A stretch of DNA of 64,000 nt from contig JADJBV010000001.1 in the NCBI GenBank assembly GCA_016703535.1, positions 4,640,001 through 4,704,000 of the forward strand, written 5' to 3'. The position numbers and the translations under genes were made by a program. The notes under the pieces were generated by a model. It searched no databases. It had not been told where the DNA came from and was given only the letters and a program-made list of their open reading frames with translations. Every line of letters begins with the position of its first letter. The stretch's first letter is position 1. Below are positions 44,310 through 53,478 of the stretch, one piece after another. The stretch is from Deltaproteobacteria bacterium. Its GTDB lineage: Bacteria > Myxococcota > Kuafuiibacteriia > Kuafuiibacteriales > Kuafuiibacteriaceae.

Positions 44310-46241
44310 ATGTCGCCGCGGATCGAGCGGGCCCGGGGCCCCCAACTGCTCCCCACTTTGGAAGTGCCGTTGGCCTTGCCGCCGGCCCCGGCCGGGGTGA
44401 TCGGCCTCGGCCCCCGGATCGAACGGGCCAACGACCACGGTCCCGTCTCCGTCGGCCGAGGGCGCCGGGGTGCGGCCCAAGGTCTTCCTCAGCTGGACGG
44501 CAAACCGATCCGCTTCGACGCCACCGGTACCTTGCGGGTCGGCGGCGAGGTGCCGGCCACCAACCGCCACGCCTTGGCCCTTTATGCGATCGCCCAAGCC
44601 CAGGCCCGGGGTGAAGGTCCGATCGAGAAGTTGAGCAGCAAGTCCCGAAGCGGCTTGCTCCAGTCGGCGACCCAAGTGTTGGCCTACGCCTTGGCCCGCC
44701 GGCCGAGTGAACTCGCCGACAAAGGTTATTCGGGCGCGATGGCCACCTTGTTCGGCTTGGCCCAACACGCGCCGAAGCGGGAGCGGGAGGTCCGCACCGC
44801 AGCCCTAGAACAAGCGCTTTTGGGCCTGGAGGGCGCCAAAAATCACGAACAAGCCGCCTTCTACCTGCTGTCTTTCCAAACCCTGAAGGGTGAACTCAGC
44901 GCCGCCCAAAAGCAGCGCCTGCGGGGCGTCTCCGATCGGATCCTGCCGAAGCGGCCGTTGGTCGAGGCGTACACCCAAGGGCGCAAACGAGCCCTCGAGG
45001 TGCGGCACACCATCCACCCCGAGTTTTGGAAGGAGGAGCTGCGTTTTTTCTCCAAAAAGAACGGCTTCACCTTGCTGAAGCAAAACGCCGATGACACCCG
45101 GCGCGAATACCAAGGTGAACTCAAAGATCCGAGCGGCAAAAATCCTCCGCTCAAGGTCCACCTGGTGGTGAAGAAAGACGAGCTCGATTATTTGGAGGCG
45201 ATCTCGGATCCCAAGGTCCACGTGATCCTCTATTCGGGCCACTCGGCCTTGGGCGGCAACGGCAGCCAAGCGATCCAGGCCGCCGGCGAGATGGTCGGCG
45301 AACACCCGAAGCTGGTGATGGCCGCCAACTGTCGCGGCAAAGACAACTACCCCGAGTTCACCAACAAGTGGCCCACCGCCCACGCGATCATGACCGAACA
45401 CCCGACCTACGGGCCGGCGGGCCAGGCGCGGATCGAGGCCCTCTTCGACACCTTGGCCCGGGGCGAAAGTTACGGCCACATGCGAAAGCTGAGCGAAGAG
45501 CCGTGGTGGGACGAGCCGGCCAACAACTACTTCTATCCGGACGAGCTGCGGAAGTACCGCTTCATGGACGCCGATGAAGACGGCAAGGTCGACCTGGCCC
45601 GCTTCGGCATCGATCGGGTCTTCGACGTGGACAGCAACGTCGCCGCCACCAAGTTCCACCGGGCCCTGAACTTCGCCAACAGCGAGCTGTTTTATCACTG
45701 GGAAGTGGACCACGAAAAAGGAGAGCGGAGCCGCTACGGCAAGGGCTACGGCGACTCGTTGATCGCCAACGGCGCCTTGCCGGATCCGCGCCCCAATGAG
45801 CTGGTGCGGGTCCAAAAGGTCCCGGGCGCCGGGCCTCAGAAGAACTTTTTGGTCCAGTACGCCAAGGACCAGGTGAAGAAGAGCGACCAGAACGTCTTGG
45901 CCGGACACGTGACCGCCCACGCGGTGATGGCCTTGGCCAAAGATCGGGACGGCGAGTTGACCCGGAAGGAGGCGCTGCGGGCCACCTTGATGGGCGCCCA
46001 AGCGATCCACTACCTGGATGTCTACGAGGACAGCTCACCGGTCAGCTTCCGGCGATTTTTCAAGGAGCAGGGCCTGACCCACCGGATCGACGAGGCCGAC
46101 CTGGCGGAGTTGTTCGAGGTCCACGACGCCCACGCCAACGACGCCCAGCTGGAGGCCTTCGCCCGGCTCCTGACGGGAAAGTACGGCGTCGACCTGAACC
46201 AGTGGACGCCCCAGTACAACGGGGCGGCGGTGGTGGTCTGA
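44310..46241 (+). CDS. second caspase-like (clan CD) protein, 643 residues, with degenerate EF-hand loops
   Basis: There is no signal peptide. Residues 1-65 are low-complexity and contain a short repeat (PRIERAR and PRIERAN). Helical regions extend to about 295. The catalytic dyad is H311 in VILYSGHSALGG and C341 in AANCRGKD, both after hydrophobic strands, resembling metacaspase YSGHG and C-x-G. A putative EF loop starts at D420 (DADEDGKVDLAR), keeping D420, D422, D424 and D428 but with Arg at the last coordinating position; another degenerate loop lies near 555 (KDRDGELTRKE). Start ATG 44310 has a weak CAGG ribosome-binding site. Divergent from tetR. It differs from the 23.6 kb protein in length and arrangement. 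Confidence 0.72.
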   Translation: MSPRIERARGPQLLPTLEVPLALPPAPAGVIGLGPRIERANDHGPVSVGRGRRGAAQGLPQLDGKPIRFDATGTLRVGGEVPATNRHALALYAIAQAQARGEGPIEKLSSKSRSGLLQSATQVLAYALARRPSELADKGYSGAMATLFGLAQHAPKREREVRTAALEQALLGLEGAKNHEQAAFYLLSFQTLKGELSAAQKQRLRGVSDRILPKRPLVEAYTQGRKRALEVRHTIHPEFWKEELRFFSKKNGFTLLKQNADDTRREYQGELKDPSGKNPPLKVHLVVKKDELDYLEAISDPKVHVILYSGHSALGGNGSQAIQAAGEMVGEHPKLVMAANCRGKDNYPEFTNKWPTAHAIMTEHPTYGPAGQARIEALFDTLARGESYGHMRKLSEEPWWDEPANNYFYPDELRKYRFMDADEDGKVDLARFGIDRVFDVDSNVAATKFHRALNFANSELFYHWEVDHEKGERSRYGKGYGDSLIANGALPDPRPNELVRVQKVPGAGPQKNFLVQYAKDQVKKSDQNVLAGHVTAHAVMALAKDRDGELTRKEALRATLMGAQAIHYLDVYEDSSPVSFRRFFKEQGLTHRIDEADLAELFEVHDAHANDAQLEAFARLLTGKYGVDLNQWTPQYNGAAVVV

Positions 46242-46291
46242 ACGGGTCGCGACCCTTGACCAAGGCCCGCGAAGGGGGCGAACACCGCCCC

Positions 46292-47257
46292 GTGGATTGG
46301 GCCCGAGGATGGTTGGGACTGGCCTGTTTGGTGGGCTGTGCCAGCGGGCCGGTGGTGCCTCACGCGACGCCCCGCTCCATCCCGGGCGAGCCCCTGACCT
46401 TCGCGATCTGCGGCGACATGCGCAGTGACCAAGGCCCCGAGCCGGGCGCCCCTCCCTCCCCTCAAGGCCAACTCTTCGCCGAGCTGGTGCGGCGCCGCCC
46501 GGCCTTCGTGCTCAACACCGGTGACCTGGTGACCCGGGGCGATCGCGCCGAGGATTGGCGGATCTTCGACGCCTGGACCGCCGGCCTGAGGAGCGCCCGG
46601 ATCCCGTACCTGCCGCTCCTCGGGAACCACGAGTACTACGGCAAAAACGACGTCGCCTTGGCCGAATATTGGGCGCGGTTCCCCGAGCTGGAGCGGGCCA
46701 AGTGGTACAGCCTGCGGGCCGGGCCACTCTTCGTGTTGTTCCTCGACTCCAACCTAAACGAACTTTCGGATGAAGAACGAGGCACCCAACGGCTCTACGC
46801 CACGAAGGCCGTGCAAAGTGCGGAGCAAGATCCGGAGGTGGCTTTCATCGCGGTGGCCTTCCACCACCCGCCGTACACCAATGGCCCCCACCCGCCGGCG
46901 GTCGACGCCCAACAAGAGCTGTTGCGCCCGCTCCAGTTCGCGCGAAAGTTGAAGCTGGTGATCACCGGCCACGTGCACAGCTACGAACGTTTTGTGCAAG
47001 CTGGGTTGACATACTTGGTGTCGGGGGGCTGCGGCGCTCCCCCCTACCCGGTGGAGATCGATCCCTCCCGCCGACGTTTTGCCCCGGCCTACGACGGACC
47101 GGCCGAACGTGGATATCACTTCGTGGAGTGCACCGTGGATCGAGGGGCGCTCCGTTGTGCGGCCCAAGTGCTGGAGGCGACCGGATTCGTGGAGTTGGAT
47201 CCCTTCGCGATCGAATCCTCGACGGCCCCCGGCGCGGCCGAGGCCTACGATGACTAA
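46292..47257 (+). CDS. metallophosphoesterase lipoprotein
   Basis: Starting at GTG 46292 gives 321 residues with lipobox LVGC (lipidated C16). The calcineurin-like fold shows the metal motifs CGDMRSD, NTGDLV, GNHE and ITGHVHSYE, in the normal order; the middle contains VAFHHPPY. Such enzymes hydrolyse phosphomono- or diesters, here outside the cytoplasm. A TTG at 46259 is a second possible start. The stop overlaps the next start by 8 bases, coupling it to the M20 peptidase. Confidence 0.87.
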   Translation: MDWARGWLGLACLVGCASGPVVPHATPRSIPGEPLTFAICGDMRSDQGPEPGAPPSPQGQLFAELVRRRPAFVLNTGDLVTRGDRAEDWRIFDAWTAGLRSARIPYLPLLGNHEYYGKNDVALAEYWARFPELERAKWYSLRAGPLFVLFLDSNLNELSDEERGTQRLYATKAVQSAEQDPEVAFIAVAFHHPPYTNGPHPPAVDAQQELLRPLQFARKLKLVITGHVHSYERFVQAGLTYLVSGGCGAPPYPVEIDPSRRRFAPAYDGPAERGYHFVECTVDRGALRCAAQVLEATGFVELDPFAIESSTAPGAAEAYDD

Positions 47258-48689
47258 ACGCCCCTTCTGGCTGCCGACGTTGTGGGTGGTCGGGTTCGGC
47301 GCGGCCTGTAGCGCCCCGCTGCCGCCCGCGCCCCCAACGCGGGTGGACCGGGCCACCTTGGCGCCGTCCTTGGACCAACACCGGGCCCAGCTCCTCGAGT
47401 ACCTGGCGATCGACACCACCAACCCACCGGGGCACGAGGCCCGGGCTTTTCCGTTTTGGTCACAGGCCCTGTTGTCATTGGGGCTCGAGGTGGAGCTGGA
47501 TCCGGTCGACGACGATCGGGGCAACCTGTGGGCCCACTTGCGCGCGCCCTCGCCCGATCCAGGGGCGGGTCCGCTGATCTTGCTCCACCACTTGGACGTC
47601 GTGCCGAGCGAACGGGACCACTGGACCAGCGACCCCTTCGAGCCGACCGAACGGGACGGCCGGATCTACGGGCGCGGCGCCATCGACACCAAGGTGTTGG
47701 GCATCTTGCAGCTGGCGGCGTTGTCCCACTTGATCGCGGCCAAACAGAGGCTGCGTCGGGACGTGATCTTCTTGGCGGTCTACGACGAAGAGGCCGGGGG
47801 CCGAGGTGCTCAGCGGGTGGTGGAGCGCCAACTCCCCGAGTGGCAGGCCGAATACCTGCTCGACGAAGGGGGCTACGGCGTCCGTCAGATGATGAATGGG
47901 CAAGATCTCTTGGTGATCGCGGTGGCCCAAAAGCGCACCGGCCGCATGACCCTCACCGCCCACGGCCAAGCCGGCCACGGCTCCCGACCGATCCCCAACG
48001 GCGGCCCGACCGTGTTGTTGACGGCCCTCTCCCGGCTCCTCGAGTCGGGCCCCGAACCGCGGTTGGTTCCGACCACCATCCACAGCTTCGCCCAGATGGG
48101 CCGAATGGCCGGACAACCGCGGCAGTTTTTGCTGGAGCACCTGGATTGGCCCCTGGCCTTTGCGCTGATCAGCGGCTCCTTGATGGCCAACAAAAACCTC
48201 GGCCCTCAGGTGCAAGACTCGATGAGCTTGACCATGTTGCAAGCCGGGCAGAAGGACAACGTGATCCCCGCCGAGGCCACCGCCACCTTCGACGTGCGGC
48301 TTTTGCCCGACACCGACGCCGGTTCTTTTTTGGAGGGGCGCCGCCAGCTGCTCGAAGATCTCCCGGTGACCCTGGAGTGGACCGCCCTGCCCTTGCCCGC
48401 GTCGCCGGCCTCGCCCACCGATGATCCCTTGTTCGTTGCGCTTTCGGACGCGGCCCGGGCCCATGAACCCCAGGCCTTGGTCTCGCCCTGGTTGTTGGTG
48501 GGGGCCAACGACTCCCGCTTTTTTATGCCGGCCGGCGTCAAAGCCTACGGCTTTTTGCCGATCTTTTTGGACAAGGCCCAGCTCGACACCATCCACGGCC
48601 ACGACGAAAACGTGGCGATCGACGAGCTGGAGAAGGGCCTGATCACCTACACCGACGCCTTGGCCCGCTTCCTTCTGCGCCAGCCGTGA
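47250..48689 (+). CDS. M20-family metallopeptidase lipoprotein
   Basis: The 479-residue protein has a lipobox GAAC (lipidated C20) and the M20 (ArgE/DapE/carboxypeptidase) metal pattern: H114 and D116 in LLHHLDVVPS, D146 in GRGAIDTK, catalytic E180 and ligand E181 in YDEEAGG, then the dimerisation domain and a final His in the GHDE motif. It probably hydrolyses an N-acyl amino acid or small peptide in the periplasm. Its ATG (47250) overlaps the preceding stop by 8 bases. It is co-transcribed with the metallophosphoesterase. Confidence 0.93.
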   Translation: MTKRPFWLPTLWVVGFGAACSAPLPPAPPTRVDRATLAPSLDQHRAQLLEYLAIDTTNPPGHEARAFPFWSQALLSLGLEVELDPVDDDRGNLWAHLRAPSPDPGAGPLILLHHLDVVPSERDHWTSDPFEPTERDGRIYGRGAIDTKVLGILQLAALSHLIAAKQRLRRDVIFLAVYDEEAGGRGAQRVVERQLPEWQAEYLLDEGGYGVRQMMNGQDLLVIAVAQKRTGRMTLTAHGQAGHGSRPIPNGGPTVLLTALSRLLESGPEPRLVPTTIHSFAQMGRMAGQPRQFLLEHLDWPLAFALISGSLMANKNLGPQVQDSMSLTMLQAGQKDNVIPAEATATFDVRLLPDTDAGSFLEGRRQLLEDLPVTLEWTALPLPASPASPTDDPLFVALSDAARAHEPQALVSPWLLVGANDSRFFMPAGVKAYGFLPIFLDKAQLDTIHGHDENVAIDELEKGLITYTDALARFLLRQP

Positions 48690-48702
48690 TCTATCAGGGT
48701 CC

Positions 48703-49011
48703 ATGCGCTCCCGGATCGACCTCGACGGCGTGTCCCTGACCGACCCGGCCAACCCGTACATGACCCTGGCGGTGTTTCGCTTTCGTACCAAAGAGGGCGT
48801 GGTGTTGCTGATCCCGGAGAGCGCCGAAAAGTTGGTGCCTTGGAGCGCCATCGAACGAGCCTCGGTGGACCTGGTGGCCGGTAAGGTCGAGATCGGGCTG
48901 GCCCCGGACTACGTGGCCAAAGAGAGTTGGCTGCGGGGCGCCCGGCACCTGACGGGCGAGTGGTTGGATCGGCGGGTGTTGACCGCCGTCGAGCTGGGCT
49001 TGCTCAAGTAG
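48703..49011 (+). CDS. hypothetical protein
   Basis: The 102-residue protein has no membrane helix or signal peptide and a mixed charged sequence (RSRIDLDGVSLTDP, LIPESAEKLVPW, IERASVDLVAGKVEIGLA). No family was recognised. It starts at ATG 48703, just downstream of the M20 peptidase gene on the same strand, and ends 56 bases before the fructose bisphosphatase gene. Confidence 0.65.
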   Translation: MRSRIDLDGVSLTDPANPYMTLAVFRFRTKEGVVLLIPESAEKLVPWSAIERASVDLVAGKVEIGLAPDYVAKESWLRGARHLTGEWLDRRVLTAVELGLLK

Positions 49012-49067
49012 GACCCGCCGCGGATCACGTGGCGCTCGGCAGGCAGCTGGAGTATGCCCAGGTGGCC

Positions 49068-50069
49068 ATGTTCACCGCCAACACGCTCACGTTGACCCAA
49101 CACATCCTCAAGCGGCAGCACAAACACCCGGACGCCACCGGGCAACTTTCGGGGCTGCTCACCCAGATCGGCGTGGCCGGGAAGTTGATCCAAGCCAACG
49201 TACGTCGAGCCGGCTTGATCGAGGTGTGGGGCAGCACCGGCGACACCAACGTGCAGGGCGAAACCGTGCAGAAGTTGGATCGCATCGCCCAGGACATCTT
49301 CGTGGACATCATGAAGCGTTCCGGCTGCGTGGCGGCGATGGCCTCCGAAGAGGAACATGAGATCATCGAGGTCCCCGCCGACTCCTCCGGCGACTACGTG
49401 GTCTGCTTCGATCCGCTCGATGGCTCCTCGAACATCGACGCCAACGTCTCCATCGGCACCATCTTCGCGATCTACCGGCGCACCAAAAAAGGTGAGGTGG
49501 TGCGGGGCGACACTTTGCGCCCGGGCCATGAGCAGGTGGTGGCCGGCTACATCATCTATGGATCGTCCACGGTTTTGGTCTACACCGACGGCTCCAGCGT
49601 CGACTGCTTCACCTTGGATCCCGGCGCCGGCGAATATTTCCTCAGCCGCGCCAACCTGCGCATGCCCGACAAGATCAAGCAGCTCTCCCTCAACGAGTGC
49701 AACGAGCCGTATTGGCCAAAGTGGGTGAAGCCGTACGTGACCTCGGTGAAGGGGCGGAACGACGCCGAAAAGCGCCGGGTCTCTTCCCGCCACATCGGCT
49801 CCTTGGTGGCCGACTTCCACCGCAACCTGATCTTCGGCGGCATCTTCCTCTACCCGGCCGAACCGAGCGGAAAGGCCAAGTTGCGCCTCCTCTACGAGGC
49901 CAACCCGTTGGCCTTCATCGCCGAGGCTGCCGGCGGCGCCGCCACCAATGGCGTGCAGCGGATCATGGACCTGCAGCCCGAAGGCCTGCACGATCGGACC
50001 GGCTTGGTGATCGGCCCGAAGGCGGAGGTCGAAGCCTGCGCCCGCTTCGCCAAAGAGCACGGCAATTGA
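49068..50069 (+). CDS. fbp: fructose-1,6-bisphosphatase class I
   Basis: The 333-residue protein matches class I FBPase in size and motifs: TLTQHILKRQHKHPDATGQL at the start, a GDTNVQGE loop, metal-binding DPLDGSSNID (D, G, S, N), YPAEPSGKAKLRLLYEANP and the catalytic Glu-rich EEEHE. It removes the C1 phosphate in gluconeogenesis. The ATG at 49068 gives the family length; an in-frame GTG at 49029 is less likely. Its TGA is overlapped by the mutH start (TTGA). Confidence 0.96.
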   Translation: MFTANTLTLTQHILKRQHKHPDATGQLSGLLTQIGVAGKLIQANVRRAGLIEVWGSTGDTNVQGETVQKLDRIAQDIFVDIMKRSGCVAAMASEEEHEIIEVPADSSGDYVVCFDPLDGSSNIDANVSIGTIFAIYRRTKKGEVVRGDTLRPGHEQVVAGYIIYGSSTVLVYTDGSSVDCFTLDPGAGEYFLSRANLRMPDKIKQLSLNECNEPYWPKWVKPYVTSVKGRNDAEKRRVSSRHIGSLVADFHRNLIFGGIFLYPAEPSGKAKLRLLYEANPLAFIAEAAGGAATNGVQRIMDLQPEGLHDRTGLVIGPKAEVEACARFAKEHGN

Positions 50070-50755
50070 GCTCGGCGCCCCTGCCGCCCAAAAACGAGGC
50101 CGAACTTTTGACCCGGGCCGCGGCCCTGGCGGGGCACTCCCTCAAGGCCCTGGCCGAGGCCCTCGACCGTCGCCTGCCCGAAGACCTGGCCCACCACAAA
50201 GGTTGGGTCGGCGAGCTGGTGGAGCAGGCCCTGGGGGCCACCGCCGGAAATCGCCCAACCCCCGACTTTCCCCGGCTCGGCATCGAGCTGAAGACCCTGC
50301 CAGTCGACGCCGCGGGCCACCCCACCGAGTCCACCTTCGTGACCGCGGCGCCCCTCCGGATCATCGGCGAGCTCTCCTGGGCCGACTCGCCGGTCCGGAG
50401 CAAGTTGGCGCGCGTCTTGTGGATCCCGGTCGAGGCGGACCCGGTCTTGCCGCTGGCGGTCCGTCGTTTGGGCAGCCCGTTGTTGTGGAGCCCCAGCCCC
50501 GAAGAGGATCGTGGCCTGGCGGTCGACTGGGAGGAGCTGACCACCTTGGTCCGCGAAGGCGACTTTTCCGCCCTCACCGCCCACCACGGCCGTTGGCTCC
50601 AGGTGCGACCCAAAGGGGCCGACAGCCGGGCCCGCACCCAAGCCTATGGCCAAGATGGCACCTTGGAAGCGACCGCCCCTCGCGGGTTCTACCTGCGCCG
50701 CAGCTTCACCGCCGCCTTGGTCGCGGCCCACTACCATGGGGGTGGCGGGGCGTGA
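50066..50755 (+). CDS. mutH: MutH-like mismatch-repair endonuclease
   Basis: The 229-residue protein matches MutH along its length: KGWVGELVEQALGA, NRPTPDFPRLGIELKTLPVD, VRSKLARVLWIPVE, GSPLLWSP and the C-terminal RGFYLRRSFT. By position the catalytic residues of E. coli MutH (E56, D70, E77, K79) fall on E53, D67, E74 and K76. MutH nicks the unmethylated strand at hemimethylated GATC sites. The start is TTG 50066, overlapping the fbp stop (TTGA); no better start is visible. MutS, MutL and Dam are not in the window. Confidence 0.93.
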   Translation: MSSAPLPPKNEAELLTRAAALAGHSLKALAEALDRRLPEDLAHHKGWVGELVEQALGATAGNRPTPDFPRLGIELKTLPVDAAGHPTESTFVTAAPLRIIGELSWADSPVRSKLARVLWIPVEADPVLPLAVRRLGSPLLWSPSPEEDRGLAVDWEELTTLVREGDFSALTAHHGRWLQVRPKGADSRARTQAYGQDGTLEATAPRGFYLRRSFTAALVAAHYHGGGGA

Positions 50756-50787
50756 TCTTGGGAGCGGCTCGTGCTTAACATTCGAAC

Positions 50788-51849
50788 GTGGCTTCGCGCC
50801 GGGTGATGTTGAAGGTCGTCGAGGAGCTCAACTGTCCGCTCTTTCGCGCCGGTGACGTGATGGTCCTGGATCTCCCGGGCATCGACAAAGGCAGCTCCAC
50901 CAACATCTGCCTGCCGGTGGTCGCCAAGTTTTTGGCCGAAACCGACACCACCCACTGCGATCAGCTCCGCTCGCCGATCGAAAAGGGCGAACTCCGTTGC
51001 CCACGCAAAGAGAGCCCGGTGCTCTTCGAGATCGAGGAGCTGCCGGAGCGCTTCGAGCCCAAGCCGGTGGTCGAGGCCCTGCTCGACGACATCGCGGGTG
51101 CGGTCGCGTACCTGCGCAGCATCCCGATCTTCAACACCTTGTCGGCGGCGTTTTTGGCCCAGCTCGCCCACCGGATTCGGGTCGAACGTTACGAAGACGG
51201 CGGCACGGTCTTGATGAAAGGCCACGTGGCCCGGGCCTTCTACGTGGTGGTGAAGGGCGAACTCGAAGTCGTGGCCTTCGCCGAACAACAGGTCGCTTCG
51301 GTGGTGACCAAGGTGAGGGAGAAGGACTGCTTCGGTGAGATGTCCATCCTCACCGCCACCCCCGCCGCCGCGAGTGTGGTCGCCCGGGGTGAGGTCTGGG
51401 TCTACGCCATCGACAAGGGCGACTTCGAGCTCTTGCTCCGCGAGAACCCGTTTATGGCGGCCCGCTTCACCCGGCTGATGGCCTCGCGCTTGGCCGCCGC
51501 CAACTTCCGGATCGTGCGCGAAGGCAGCAAGCCCTTCAGCGGCAAGTTGGCAGTGATGAACCTGGTCACGGTGATCCAGGTGTTGGCCGACTCCCAACGT
51601 TCGGGGACCTTGTTCCTGCAGGACTACACGGGGCGAACGGCCAAGGTGGCCTTCAACCAAGGTTCAGTCTTCGACATGGAACACGCCGGGGTCCAGGGCG
51701 AAGAAGCGCTGTTTCAGCTGCTCTCCTGGAAAGAAGGCGACTTCTGGCTGGACCCGGCCCAAGTGCCGCCCGAGGACAAGGTCGCCCAGAGCGTGATGAA
51801 CCTGTTGCTCGAGGGCCTGCGCCGCCACGACGAAGCGGCCCGGGGTTGA
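50788..51849 (+). CDS. cyclic-nucleotide-binding-like protein with DUF4388-type C-terminus
   Basis: The 353-residue protein starts (GTG 50788) with a roughly 90-residue Cys-containing segment (VEELNCPLFRAGD, then TNICLP) that weakly recalls the TIGR04076 group. A CNBD-like beta roll (about 105-230) follows, including FGEMSILTATPAAASVVA, which matches the phosphate-binding cassette region. The C-terminal 110 residues (FSGKLAVMNLVTVIQVLADSQRSG on) resemble DUF4388/PatA-like modules common in myxobacteria. It may bind a nucleotide second messenger. It stands alone between mutH and the convergent GT22 gene. Confidence 0.83.
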   Translation: MASRRVMLKVVEELNCPLFRAGDVMVLDLPGIDKGSSTNICLPVVAKFLAETDTTHCDQLRSPIEKGELRCPRKESPVLFEIEELPERFEPKPVVEALLDDIAGAVAYLRSIPIFNTLSAAFLAQLAHRIRVERYEDGGTVLMKGHVARAFYVVVKGELEVVAFAEQQVASVVTKVREKDCFGEMSILTATPAAASVVARGEVWVYAIDKGDFELLLRENPFMAARFTRLMASRLAAANFRIVREGSKPFSGKLAVMNLVTVIQVLADSQRSGTLFLQDYTGRTAKVAFNQGSVFDMEHAGVQGEEALFQLLSWKEGDFWLDPAQVPPEDKVAQSVMNLLLEGLRRHDEAARG

Positions 51850-51859
51850 GGCTGAAGAT

Positions 51860-53362
51860 CTAGGGCGCGGCCGCGTAGGCGCTGGTCGCCTGGCACCGAT
51901 ACAAACGTCGAAAATCTCGTACGTCGAAGAGCCGGCGGACGGCGCGGTGTTCGTACCAGGCCTCCGGGTAGAGGTGGGGCTCCCGAAAAAGTTCGGTGCA
52001 CGCCGCGGGGAACGGCGGCGGCGGCAGGTGGCGACCGTGGTAGGCGAAGTAGAGCTGAGGCTCGAGGGCCAAGCGGGCCTCGATCGCTTCGACCGGCAAC
52101 GGCACGACCGGCTGGTTTTTGGGCCAATAAAGATCCATCCGTGGTTGTTCGCCGCCGAAGGGATGATCACCGACGTAGTAGACCGGGCCGATGGGTTCGG
52201 TGCCGAGGGCCTCCCGCAGCCCGCCGCCGTAGAGGAAGAAGCCGTGGGCGGTGAACAAGTAGAAGCCGTTGAGCGCGGCGAGGACCACCGCCGAGGCCCG
52301 CCAGCCGCGGCCGGGCCAACGTTGGGCCAACTCTTCGTAGAGGACGGCCGCCGCCACCGGCACCAGGAAATAACAGGGCGAGAGGAAGCGGGTCTCTTTG
52401 TGGGCGATGACCGCGTGGAGGAGGATGAAGGGCAGCGCCGACCAGACGAGGAGATCTTTGGGGCGCCGCAGCAAGAGGCCCACGAAGACCAACAACACCA
52501 GCGCCCCAAAAGGCTTGCCGAGATCGTGCCAGAGCAGGCCCACGTAGGCTTCGGTGGGGCGAGTGCCAAACTCGGCGGCCTTGCCCTCGAGGAGGTTGAC
52601 CGCGAAGTAGCGTACGGGCGGCAGGATCCACTCGCCGTATCCCAGGCGATCCGCGAACAAGCCGAGAAGGGTGGCGCCGAGGAAGCCGGCGATCGCCGCC
52701 GCCCAGGCCCGGGCCGAGATCCGGGCGATGAGGAGACACCACAAGCCGACGCCGAGGAGCATCAGGGCCATCTGGTAGCGGAGCTGAAAGGCGACGCCGC
52801 CGAGGAAAAAAGCCCAAAACGCCGCCTGAGGTGAAAGTGAGGAGCGGGTCTCTGTCGGAGCCCGAGGCGCAGCGGCGAGCCACGCGAAGATCCCCAGCAT
52901 GGCGGCGCTGGCGGCGCTCTCCGAGGAGGTGCGGGCCCGGACGAACGGCAAAAAGTAGAGGAGTGCGGTGGCGGCCCAGGCGAAGTGCAAGCCAGCTTGC
53001 GTTTTGAGCCACCGCGGATATTGGCGCGCCAAGGTCCAGGCGGCGTACAGGCCGATGAGGGTGGTGGAGATCCGCAAGATGCGGACCCAGGCGTGGGGGC
53101 TCTCCAGGCCCAGGGCGGCGAAGGGCGTGATGATCCCGGCGTAGATCGCGGGCTGGAGGAAGGGGCGGATCTGGGAACGGAACTCCCAGGCCAGATCGGA
53201 GGCCGGGGTGCCGCCCCGCAAGAAGTGGGCGAACTCCAACACCTGAAAGTGTTCGTCGGGGTGAAGGAAGCCCGGCGTCAGCCAAGCCACAAGAAGAGAG
53301 AGCGTCGTGCCGAGGAGGGCCCAACGCCGGAACACCGGATCCTGCCAGGGCACCGGGGGCAC
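51860..53362 (-). CDS. GT22-family (Alg9/PIG-B-like) mannosyltransferase
   Basis: Starting at GTG 53362 gives 500 residues. The protein is a polytopic glycosyltransferase of the GT-C fold: an N-terminal HPDEHFQVLEF motif in the first luminal loop and HKETRFLSPCYF near residue 320, the paired signatures of GT22 (eukaryotic ALG9, ALG12, PIG-B). About ten membrane helices follow the first. In bacteria such enzymes transfer mannose or other sugars to lipid-linked acceptors outside the membrane. The frame extends to GTG 53476, but the extra 38 codons are Pro-rich with lower GC in third positions, so the shorter start was chosen. It is divergent from a lipoprotein gene. Confidence 0.85.
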   Translation of the reverse strand: MPPVPWQDPVFRRWALLGTTLSLLVAWLTPGFLHPDEHFQVLEFAHFLRGGTPASDLAWEFRSQIRPFLQPAIYAGIITPFAALGLESPHAWVRILRISTTLIGLYAAWTLARQYPRWLKTQAGLHFAWAATALLYFLPFVRARTSSESAASAAMLGIFAWLAAAPRAPTETRSSLSPQAAFWAFFLGGVAFQLRYQMALMLLGVGLWCLLIARISARAWAAAIAGFLGATLLGLFADRLGYGEWILPPVRYFAVNLLEGKAAEFGTRPTEAYVGLLWHDLGKPFGALVLLVFVGLLLRRPKDLLVWSALPFILLHAVIAHKETRFLSPCYFLVPVAAAVLYEELAQRWPGRGWRASAVVLAALNGFYLFTAHGFFLYGGGLREALGTEPIGPVYYVGDHPFGGEQPRMDLYWPKNQPVVPLPVEAIEARLALEPQLYFAYHGRHLPPPPFPAACTELFREPHLYPEAWYEHRAVRRLFDVRDFRRLYRCQATSAYAAAP

Positions 53363-53478
53363 GGGGTTCTGAAAGCCGAGGGGGCGGTGGGTGTAAAGCG
53401 GAGATTGGGGGCGGGGACGTCGAGGAAGGAAATGGGGGAGGCCTTGCTGGAATGGGGGGCCGCGGCGAAGATCCACCG

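Noticed and set aside
44805..46010. Open frame on the minus strand (401 residues)
   Set aside because: Antisense to the second caspase-like protein; no family match.
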